Below, piece after piece: positions 7,841 to 14,519 of a stretch of DNA of 64,000 nt (its first letter is position 1; each line of letters opens with the position of its first letter). The notes below the pieces were generated by a model. That model searched no databases. It was not told the origin of the DNA and worked only from the letters and a program-made list of their open reading frames with translations. The position numbers were made by a program, and so were the translations under genes. Origin of the DNA: Methanosphaerula palustris E1-9c (GTDB lineage: Archaea; Halobacteriota; Methanomicrobia; Methanomicrobiales; Methanospirillaceae); contig NC_011832.1 of the NCBI RefSeq assembly GCF_000021965.1, forward strand, positions 2,211,242 through 2,275,241. The letters run 5' to 3'.

Positions 7841-8680
7841 ATGAGAATGATCGAATATCTGGTCCTCGCCTCAGCGATCTCGTTTCTGCTCTTTCTTATC
7901 CCCGGTCCCCATCAGCGGTACGCCGGGATCGCCGGCTGGACAGGGATGGTCGCCTTCCTTTTCACTCAGCTCCCCGACTTCTTTGCAGAGAACAACTTCG
8001 TCTACCCTCTGATGACGATCTGTTCGGTCCCCTTCCTGGTCATCACGGCCCGTCAGATCTGGAACAAGCGAGAACCGGTGATGCATCTGACCCGGGGAGC
8101 AGCGATTGCGTTTGTGATCTACGCACCCTTCGAGTACATCCGTCCGGTCGGAAACTGGCTGATCGGCCACGTGGTCGACGAGGTGAGCGCGATCCTGCTC
8201 TATCTGCAGTTCCCGTTCACAATGTTCGACTGGAACATCTTCATCAACCAGGGGTTCCGGGTCGAGATCATCCTGGCCTGCACCGGGATCCAGTCGATCG
8301 CGATCATGCTCGGGGTTGCCTGGGCGGTCAAGAGCACCTGGACCCAGAAAGGGCTTGCATTCCTGCTGATCGCACCGGTGATCTATATCCTGAACCTGCT
8401 TCGAAACGTCTTCGTGATCATGGCATACACCGAGCAGTGGTTCCCGTACCTGCCCGTGATCGCCAGCAACGGCGAATTCGGGTATGAGAGTTTCTTCTGG
8501 GCCCATAATGTGATCTGCGAATTGCTGGCCCTCGGAGTGCTGATCGTGATCGCCTTCGCCCTCTTCAAACTGATCCCGGCGCTCGGCGTGCTGGCCGACG
8601 ACCTCTTCAAGATCTACTGGGGTGAGATCAGGCGAGTTCGCGGTAAAGATACAGAATCCTCTGGACAGCAGAGAGATTAG
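7841..8680 (+). CDS. artA: Archaeosortase A
   Basis: A 279-residue polytopic membrane protein of the exosortase/archaeosortase superfamily. The catalytic cysteine is C147 in the segment ACTGIQS and the conserved arginine is R188 in LLRNVF, with the 41-residue spacing I recall for haloarchaeal ArtA. A third conserved position is supplied by H222 (WAHNVICE). Archaeosortase A recognises a C-terminal tripartite signal (PGF-type motif, membrane helix, basic tail) on secreted proteins, cleaves it, and works with archaeal phospholipid enzymes in lipid anchoring. The start is the first ATG of MRMIEYL; the ATG two codons later is equally possible. Its 3' end overlaps the CDP-alcohol phosphatidyltransferase gene by 53 bases tail-to-tail. 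Confidence 0.88.
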   Translation: MRMIEYLVLASAISFLLFLIPGPHQRYAGIAGWTGMVAFLFTQLPDFFAENNFVYPLMTICSVPFLVITARQIWNKREPVMHLTRGAAIAFVIYAPFEYIRPVGNWLIGHVVDEVSAILLYLQFPFTMFDWNIFINQGFRVEIILACTGIQSIAIMLGVAWAVKSTWTQKGLAFLLIAPVIYILNLLRNVFVIMAYTEQWFPYLPVIASNGEFGYESFFWAHNVICELLALGVLIVIAFALFKLIPALGVLADDLFKIYWGEIRRVRGKDTESSGQQRD

Positions 8681-9266
8681 TGCAGACTGCGATCACCAGG
8701 ATCGAGATCCAGATGAACCCGGTGAGCCCTCCAACGACCAGGACGAGGACCGTCTCCGGCCGGCCGAAGAAGCCGACTCCTTCCAGCGGATCATCGATCT
8801 TCCCGTTCTTCCGTTCAGAGAACCCGACCTCGGCGTAGACCACCGGCTTGATGAAGGTGTTCATCAGGGATCCGATGATCGCGATGGTGACGACCCCGAA
8901 GTCGGCGATCGGGGGAAGAACCACGAACTGGACCCATGAGATGATCTGGATCCCGCTGAGCCCCACCCCGAGGAGGACTAGCCCGTCGACATATTTGTCG
9001 ACGATCCAGTCGAAGACCGCCCCGAAGTTGGTCTTGTTGTCGGTGCGCCGTGCCACCGAACCATCGACGAGATCGAAGACCCCTGAGAGGAGGAGGAGAA
9101 TCGTCCCGGCAAAGAAGAACCTGAGAGAATAGAGCAGAGCAGCCCCCCCTCCGGAGAGGAGGGAGAGGAGGGAGAGCTGGTTCGGGGTGATCCCGAGATT
9201 GGCTGCAATTGCTGCGAGCGGCTCAAGATAATCTTTAAATCTTGGCCGTAATGCAGTAATATTCAT
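8628..9266 (-). CDS. CDP-alcohol phosphatidyltransferase (archaeal phospholipid synthase)
   Basis: A 212-residue integral membrane enzyme with the complete family motif D65-xx-D68-G69-xx-A72-R73, then G82, D86 and D90. It transfers a phospho-alcohol from a CDP-activated lipid, here probably CDP-archaeol, to an acceptor. The acceptor cannot be settled from sequence: archaetidylinositol-phosphate, archaetidylglycerol-phosphate and archaetidylserine synthases all share the motif. The gene is convergent with artA and overlaps it by 53 bases. In haloarchaea, archaetidylserine synthase (PssA) works in the same lipid-anchoring pathway as ArtA. Confidence 0.85.
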   Translation of the reverse strand: MNITALRPRFKDYLEPLAAIAANLGITPNQLSLLSLLSGGGAALLYSLRFFFAGTILLLLSGVFDLVDGSVARRTDNKTNFGAVFDWIVDKYVDGLVLLGVGLSGIQIISWVQFVVLPPIADFGVVTIAIIGSLMNTFIKPVVYAEVGFSERKNGKIDDPLEGVGFFGRPETVLVLVVGGLTGFIWISILVIAVCTNLSAVQRILYLYRELA

Positions 9267-9373
9267 ATTTATAGAATTAGCGCCCGATCCAATTTAACAG
9301 CTTGCACCATCGGAATTCCCTCACCGAATTCTCTATAACCGATCGGCTCAAAGTAACCCATTCAAGGAATCAT

Positions 9374-10078
9374 ATGCCAGACGATAACGCCAGACCGCAT
9401 GTGCTGTTGATGTCAGAGATCACCGCCGATGGAAAACTGACCCTCAAGAAAGGATCCTCGAGCAAGATCCTGATGAAGTATATGGCCCCTGAGACTGAAG
9501 TCCTGCTTCATCAGACCCGGGCAGCCTGTGACGCGATCATGGTCGGTTCGAATACGATCCGGATCGACAACTCGTTCCTGACGGTCCGGATCGTCCCGGG
9601 GGAGAGCCCGCTGCGGGTGATCCCGAGCAGCCAGGCCGATATCCCTCTCGATGCAAATGTGCTCGGTCCTGATGCCAGGACCCTGGTGGCCGTCGCTACG
9701 TCGGCACCAGAGGAGAAGATCGCAGCCATCAGGGCGAAGGGAGCAATGGTGGTGGTGGCAGGGGACGACCATGTCGACCTTTCGACCCTGATGCACCTGC
9801 TCTGGAGAGACTTTCACGTGCGCAGACTGATGATCGAGGGCGGGCCGACGCTAAACTGGCATATGCTCATTCATCAACTGGTCGACGAGATCCGGCTGAT
9901 CCATCTCCCCTTCATCGTCGGAGGGGCGGACACCCCCTCGCTGGTCGGCGGGATGCATATCGATTCAGAGGACCAGATGATCAGACTCCAGTTAAAGAAT
10001 CATTATCTCTGCGGCACCAATCTGGTGACCGAGTACGATGTGCTCTATCCTCGGGGGGACGATGGGATATCTGGATGA
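9374..10078 (+). CDS. RibD-C-type pyrimidine reductase of riboflavin/F420 precursor synthesis
   Basis: A 234-residue reductase of the DHFR-like RibD C-terminal family. In archaea the stand-alone enzyme reduces 2,5-diamino-6-ribosylamino-4(3H)-pyrimidinone 5'-phosphate with NADPH. Visible motifs are the N-terminal SEITADGKLTL, the AIMVGSNTI substrate/nucleotide segment, and RRLMIEGGPTLNW, which are typical of that family. I start at the ATG at 9374, five bases after an AAGGA, rather than at the upstream ATG at 9302, which would add 24 unrelated residues. Riboflavin supplies FAD and FMN and the deazaflavin pathway shares its intermediates. The stop overlaps the sppA start by 17 bases. Confidence 0.85.
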   Translation: MPDDNARPHVLLMSEITADGKLTLKKGSSSKILMKYMAPETEVLLHQTRAACDAIMVGSNTIRIDNSFLTVRIVPGESPLRVIPSSQADIPLDANVLGPDARTLVAVATSAPEEKIAAIRAKGAMVVVAGDDHVDLSTLMHLLWRDFHVRRLMIEGGPTLNWHMLIHQLVDEIRLIHLPFIVGGADTPSLVGGMHIDSEDQMIRLQLKNHYLCGTNLVTEYDVLYPRGDDGISG

Positions 10079-10859
10079 CCAGGTAGCAGCCATCACCAGC
10101 CCACCCCGCCGGCCGCGTTCCCGGATCCTCTGGGTTTTACTGATCGTCGTCGTTGTGATCGCCATCGTAACCCTGACCGCCATGCAGGCTCACCTCCACA
10201 CCGGCCATGTGACCGTGGTTCGGGCAGAGGGAACGCTCGTGACCGGGCTGGTCGACTCATCGGACTCCACCGGCAGCGAAGTGATCGGCAATGCCCTCCG
10301 GGCCGCCGCAGACGATCCCATGACCGACGCGATCGTCCTCCGGGTGAACAGCCCCGGCGGAACCCCGTCCGCAGCAGAGGAGATCATCGGAGATATTGAA
10401 TATGCAAAGACCAAAAAACCGGTCGTGGTCTCGATGGGGGACATCGCAACCTCGGCCGCATACCTGATCAGCGTGCATGCCGACCGGATCTATGCGAACC
10501 CCGACACCTTCACCGCGAACATCGGCACCATCTGGACCTTCTCCAACGACTCTGAATGGATGAAGAAGAAGGGGTACCAGGTGGAGGTCGTCAAGTCAGG
10601 GGAGATGAAGGACATGGGCTCGTCGTCCCGTTCATTGACCACAGAGGAACGGGACTATGCCCAGCAACTGGTGAACGCCTCGTTTGAGTCCTTCATCAGC
10701 GACGTCCTCTCCCACAGGCCTGTCAACAGGACGGCAATCGAAGACGGCAGGGTGATCCGGGGCCAGGAAGCCCTGGACCTCGGCCTAGTCGACAAACTCG
10801 GCAATCTGAACGACGCCGAGGACGCAGCCACGGACCTGGCCAGGACCCGATCCTCCTGA
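10062..10859 (+). CDS. sppA: Signal peptide peptidase SppA (archaeal short form)
   Basis: A 265-residue membrane-anchored serine protease of the SppA (S49) family that degrades leftover signal peptides. One N-terminal membrane helix (about 21-40) is followed by a single protease domain. The nucleophile is S131 (GDIATSAAYL) and the general base K183 (SGEMKDMGSSSR), spaced 52 residues apart as in bacterial short SppA. RVNSPGG at 94-100 is the oxyanion-hole strand. I start at the ATG at 10062, preceded by a G-run acting as ribosome-binding site. The eight-residue longer form is not supported. It is coupled to the reductase gene. Confidence 0.9.
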   Translation: MGYLDDQVAAITSPPRRPRSRILWVLLIVVVVIAIVTLTAMQAHLHTGHVTVVRAEGTLVTGLVDSSDSTGSEVIGNALRAAADDPMTDAIVLRVNSPGGTPSAAEEIIGDIEYAKTKKPVVVSMGDIATSAAYLISVHADRIYANPDTFTANIGTIWTFSNDSEWMKKKGYQVEVVKSGEMKDMGSSSRSLTTEERDYAQQLVNASFESFISDVLSHRPVNRTAIEDGRVIRGQEALDLGLVDKLGNLNDAEDAATDLARTRSS

Positions 10860-10872
10860 TCGGGTGTAGGGA

Positions 10873-12141
10873 TCAGATCATCATCAGGGGGTCACTCTTC
10901 ATGTACTCCCTGCAGACCGTCGTCGCATAGTGGCCGGGGGGAAGGGGGAACCTGAGGGTCAGGTCGTTCTCCTCCACCACTGCGTCGACGGTGGCGGTCA
11001 GGGCGATCGGCCGGGATGCGCCGCTGAACCTTGTTTTAACGACAGTTTCAGCCTGTTTGAAGGATACCCGATCGATCTGGTGCTCTTTTAACAGATCCTC
11101 CATCATCTGGTCCATCCTCCCCTGCGGGGTGAACGGTTCGGCGCCGGGCACAAAGAGGCCGATCCTGCACCGGCCCCGCCGGATATGCATCGTCGCCGTG
11201 GCCAGGTTCGCCTCAGTGGCGATATCGATCCTGCCATTGGTGAAGTGGAGCCGATCGCCCGGGATCGGATCCATCAGCGTTAACTCTGCCTCAAGGCGGG
11301 CTGAGAGGACCATGTTGAAGAGGTAGGACTGGAATGCACTGACCAGCATCGAGAGGAGTTTTGGGGGAAGGGCCTGCAGTGCACCCAGGTAGTCATCCGG
11401 ATGGTTGGTGAGGTGGTGGAGCATGGCCCGTTCGTACCGGAGGTGAACCGGCAGGTGGTGGAGGGCCAACTGAGGATCCCGGGTCTCCAGGTACTCGTCC
11501 CGTGCCGCCGCAACAACCGGATCCTCGTCGGGCGAACTCTTTCCGACATAGGCTCCGACCGCACCGGCGTAATCTCCCTGGATCAGGTACTCGCCGGCGA
11601 TATGGGTGATCGGACGGATCACCCCGAACCGCTGGACCCCGTAATAGTTCGGGATCCCCTGACTGCAGACCTGTGTCACCTCCTGCACTCTCTGATCGAG
11701 GTCCTCCGCGATGCAGTCCCGGATCACCACCGTGAACCGGTTCTCGATGAGTGAACCGAGCGAGAGCCCCCCGTTGGCCGAACCGATCACGGTCAGTGAG
11801 AGATCCCCGAGCGAGACTGAAGCTATCTCCTCAGGGGTGACCCCATACAGCGAGATCGTCTGGGTGGTGACCGCATGTTTATCCTTGGTCCCGGCCCACC
11901 CGATCCGTTTGTGGCTGATACCAAGGCTGGAGGCGATCTCCTTGACCGCCCGCTGCAGTTCCCAGTTCCGCTTGGTCAGGGTGCAGAGCAGGAATGGCCC
12001 CTCCCCACCCGGGAGGTCCGGTACCTCCTCGACTACGAAATCCTCAGCGGTGGTCCGGAGTCGCCCCCCGACCCCCTCGGTGCTGCTCGCATACCAGCAC
12101 ATCCCGAGCGCCTGCTCCAACGGATAGTCGGATCGCTTCAT
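10873..12141 (-). CDS. truD: tRNA pseudouridine(13) synthase TruD
   Basis: TruD converts U13 of tRNAs to pseudouridine (in archaea and eukaryotes the family, Pus7, can have further targets). The 422-residue protein has the diagnostic catalytic motif GTKDKHA with D87 as nucleophile, and the inserted TruD domain in the middle (YYGVQRFG at about 170), giving the usual archaeal length. Its ATG overlaps the pth2 stop as ATGA, so the two genes form one translationally coupled pair of tRNA genes. The gene is convergent with sppA. Confidence 0.95.
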   Translation of the reverse strand: MKRSDYPLEQALGMCWYASSTEGVGGRLRTTAEDFVVEEVPDLPGGEGPFLLCTLTKRNWELQRAVKEIASSLGISHKRIGWAGTKDKHAVTTQTISLYGVTPEEIASVSLGDLSLTVIGSANGGLSLGSLIENRFTVVIRDCIAEDLDQRVQEVTQVCSQGIPNYYGVQRFGVIRPITHIAGEYLIQGDYAGAVGAYVGKSSPDEDPVVAAARDEYLETRDPQLALHHLPVHLRYERAMLHHLTNHPDDYLGALQALPPKLLSMLVSAFQSYLFNMVLSARLEAELTLMDPIPGDRLHFTNGRIDIATEANLATATMHIRRGRCRIGLFVPGAEPFTPQGRMDQMMEDLLKEHQIDRVSFKQAETVVKTRFSGASRPIALTATVDAVVEENDLTLRFPLPPGHYATTVCREYMKSDPLMMI

Positions 12142-12500
12142 AACAGGGGCAGCCCGCCTGTGAGCCGGTCGAGGTCAGCCGATTTTGCTGGACCGAGGCC
12201 GAGCGCCGTCACGGTTCCTGGCGCCACCTCTGTCAGTCCCGCATCCTGCACCAGAGAGGTGGAGATCCCTGCCTGTTCGGCATGCACCTTCAGTTCATAG
12301 AGGGCCCGTTCACTGGGAGCCTTCAGCACCACCTTCTTCTGCCCCTCCATGAACCAGTTCTTCTTGATCCCCTTGTCTGCATGCTCTGCGGCCATCACCG
12401 CCGCATGGGCCAGTTGGGCGCACTTCTTGCCACAGCTCATCTTCAGGTCAGCACGCACGACCAGACACTGCTTGTACTTGAACTCAGGTTCCTCAGCCAT
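12138..12500 (-). CDS. pth2: Peptidyl-tRNA hydrolase, archaeal type (Pth2)
   Basis: Pth2 releases tRNA from prematurely dissociated peptidyl-tRNA. The 120-residue protein has the family segments KQCLVVRADLKMSCGKKCAQLAHAAV, with the conserved lysine and cysteines, and KVVLKAPSERAL, and ends with the TALGLGP region. The start chosen is the ATG at 12500 (MAEEPEFKYKQ). An open frame continues upstream, but the extra 14 residues do not belong to the family. The stop codon overlaps the truD start. Confidence 0.95.
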   Translation of the reverse strand: MAEEPEFKYKQCLVVRADLKMSCGKKCAQLAHAAVMAAEHADKGIKKNWFMEGQKKVVLKAPSERALYELKVHAEQAGISTSLVQDAGLTEVAPGTVTALGLGPAKSADLDRLTGGLPLL

Positions 12501-12869
12501 CACTAGATAATGGGGCGCTGACCTATCAAAGATATCCTCCAAAGCAACCGACCAAAAAACATATCCGATTGTAGATATCTAGAAAGATGTGAGAGGTCAA
12601 GCGAGGATCGATAAAAGTCAGCCCATAACAGAGAAGATCTCCTTACGCCATCCATCTGGATTCCATCAGATGACAAACGATTCCCTTCCGAATATGAAGG
12701 GACCGATCTCCGCGGCGGCCGAGAGAGGAGGGTGATGAAACAGAGTGATAAACGATGACATGAAGACAAAATGGAGAGGACAGAGAACGTCCGATCCAAC
12801 ACGGGTTCTGCATAAGCGGAGTGGGAAGATCTCCCACTCCGTTGCTCTATGTCTGGGGTCTTCCAAAAC
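12501..12869. other. Intergenic region between pth2 and the cysteine-cluster gene
   Basis: This 369-base stretch has no convincing gene in any frame. It holds the pth2 promoter region (AT-rich around 12555-12585) and a strong hairpin at 12817-12841. A GTGATGA near 12731 looks like a box C, but no box D partner is present. Confidence 0.6.
12817..12841 (-). terminator. 10-bp perfect hairpin after the cysteine-cluster gene
   Basis: CGGAGTGGGA and TCCCACTCCG form a perfect 10-bp stem around a 5-base AGATC loop, about 28 bases past the stop of the YkgJ-type gene on the minus strand. No T-run follows, so it may be an RNA 3'-end stabiliser or processing site rather than a classical terminator. Confidence 0.5.
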
Positions 12870-13583
12870 TCAGTCTGCGGGATACTCCCCGATGGTGACC
12901 GTCTGCTCCTCAAATGTACCATTATAATAGACCAGAACCGAAACAGGGGCACCTCGTAAAAAGGCACGCATCTTCTGGTCATAGACTTTTCTGACATGTT
13001 TGAGTCCAAACGCTGCGAAGTGCTCCCATACGAGTCTGAGGAACCGGAGCTGCTGGTTGAGGAAGAGCGTCTCGTACTCGCGGGTTTCGCCGGCGATCCT
13101 GCTGCATTCCAGGTCTGATAAGGGGGTGTTGTACTCCCCATGCTGGTTCAGCCCGCTGATCTGCCGCCAGTCCACATGGCCGTGCTCGTCCGGTTCACGG
13201 TGGAGCATGTAGGGATAGACCCTGCAGATCGAGAAACGCCGGTCGTAGATGGTGCACCGGTTGTTGGAGAGGAAGACACAGGTCCCGTCAGGTCGGGTTT
13301 TGAGAGCATATCCCCCGACATAGAACCTGCCGTGCTGGTCGCAGAAGTCAAAATAGGGCGCCGGCACCAGGGCCAGCGGATCGATCGCCTTCACGACGGC
13401 GGTGTCGCGATCGAGCAGAAAGACATGGTCATTGAAGGCATGGGTGCAGCATCGGCCGCAGTTGTCACAGGCAAAGCCGACCTCTCTGATGATCGCCTGC
13501 AGTTCCCGGTCATCATAGCACAACAGTGCAGCCAGTTCCTCCTCAGTGGCCCTGATCCGAACAGCGATCACATCAGCAGACAT
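12870..13583 (-). CDS. YkgJ-family cysteine-cluster protein (putative Fe-S/zinc protein)
   Basis: A 237-residue protein of the YkgJ/CxxCxxCC family (PF03692). The signature C39-xx-C42-xx-C45-C46 (ACDNCGRCC) is followed by CVFLSNNRCTIYDRRFSICRVYPYM, the second conserved cysteine group of the family. These eight or so cysteines probably bind an iron-sulfur cluster or zinc, and the biochemical role is unknown. I use the ATG at 13583 (MSADVIAVRI); upstream residues of the open frame run into the leader between tRNA-Leu and this gene and look non-coding. It lies directly behind tRNA-Leu on the same strand. Confidence 0.82.
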   Translation of the reverse strand: MSADVIAVRIRATEEELAALLCYDDRELQAIIREVGFACDNCGRCCTHAFNDHVFLLDRDTAVVKAIDPLALVPAPYFDFCDQHGRFYVGGYALKTRPDGTCVFLSNNRCTIYDRRFSICRVYPYMLHREPDEHGHVDWRQISGLNQHGEYNTPLSDLECSRIAGETREYETLFLNQQLRFLRLVWEHFAAFGLKHVRKVYDQKMRAFLRGAPVSVLVYYNGTFEEQTVTIGEYPAD

Positions 13584-13651
13584 TGGACTCCCCGGGGAAC
13601 GAAACGAGACGCACCGCTCGGACTTCAAACAGAACAATAGAAGACAACAAA

Positions 13652-13736
13652 TGCGAGGGAGGCGATTCGAACGCCCGAACACCTGCGTGACTAGGCCCTG
13701 AACCTAGCGCCTTTGACCTGGCTCGGCAACCCTCGC
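13652..13736 (-). tRNA. tRNA-Leu (CAG)
   Basis: A type II tRNA with a 7-bp acceptor stem (GCGAGGG with CCCTCGC), discriminator A, a TTCGAAT T-loop, a long variable arm and an anticodon loop TTCAGGG giving CAG, hence leucine. Length is 85 without the CCA, which is not encoded. No intron. Confidence 0.95.
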
Positions 13737-13894
13737 GCCTGATAATTTAACACGCGCAAATAGATAAAGGTAGTTGTTCGATTTGAATGAACCCGGGAGA
13801 CGGAGCGTTAACCTCCACCCTTCCACAAGGAGAGGATCATCTGTCGTTTCAGGGCATCCATGTTTATACCCTTCCACTCCTCCCTCAGTTTACC

Positions 13895-13950
13895 CCAGTA
13901 TATAAATGAATATAATAAAGGTTTGCATTAGTATTATACTATATAAAGCA
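13895..13950 (+). promoter_or_regulatory. TBP promoter region with two TATA-like boxes
   Basis: Two good TATA-like sequences, TATATAAAT near 13899-13907 and TATATAAAG near 13940-13948, precede the tbp ATG at 13965. The second is so close that a transcript from it would be nearly leaderless; no clear Shine-Dalgarno is present before the ATG. Dual start use is possible. Confidence 0.5.
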
Positions 13951-13964
13951 TCATAGATAGATGG

Positions 13965-14519
13965 ATGGAAGAGAAGAGATACGACTCACTCAAGATCGAG
14001 AATATCGTCGCGTCAGGAGTGATCGCTGACTCGATAGATCTCGTCGAGGTCTCAAAGAAGATAGCGAGCTGTGAGCTCAACACCAAGCGTTTCCCTGGAG
14101 CGGTGTTCAGGATCGAGAAACCAAAGATCGCCTCTCTTATCTTTTCTTCGGGTAAGGTGGTGCTGACCGGGATTCGGAACGATCAGGCACTGGTCGATGG
14201 CCTGAAGATCATCATGGCTTCGCTCAAAGAGGCAGGGGTGGATACCTATGATGTGCCGCGTGTTGCAGTCACCAACATTGTCTGTTCATATGATATCGGC
14301 AAGTACATCAACCTGAACAAGGTCGTGATCACCTTAAACCTTGAGAACATCGAGTACGAGCCTGAACAGTTCCCGGGTCTGGTCTACCGGATCAAAGAGC
14401 CGAAGATCGTGGCCCTGCTCTTCAGTTCAGGGAAGATCATCCTGACCGGTGGCAAGACCATCGAAGACATCAAGCGCGGACTCGACTTTTTGGAGCAGAA
14501 ACTCGAATCGATTATGTGA
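13965..14519 (+). CDS. tbp: TATA-box-binding protein
   Basis: TBP is the general archaeal initiation factor that binds promoter TATA boxes. The 184-residue protein is an internal duplication: the first repeat contains NTKRFPGAVFRIEKPKIASLIFSSGKVVLTG and the second YEPEQFPGLVYRIKEPKIVALLFSSGKIILTG, the saddle strands with the intercalating phenylalanines. Length is normal and there is only a short acidic C-terminus. The stop is immediately followed by the stop of the convergent Lhr helicase gene. Confidence 0.98.
   Translation: MEEKRYDSLKIENIVASGVIADSIDLVEVSKKIASCELNTKRFPGAVFRIEKPKIASLIFSSGKVVLTGIRNDQALVDGLKIIMASLKEAGVDTYDVPRVAVTNIVCSYDIGKYINLNKVVITLNLENIEYEPEQFPGLVYRIKEPKIVALLFSSGKIILTGGKTIEDIKRGLDFLEQKLESIM

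Noticed and set aside
12728-12790. Possible C/D box guide RNA between pth2 and the cysteine-cluster gene
   Set aside because: A box C-like GTGATGA is present, but no CTGA box D at a suitable distance was found.
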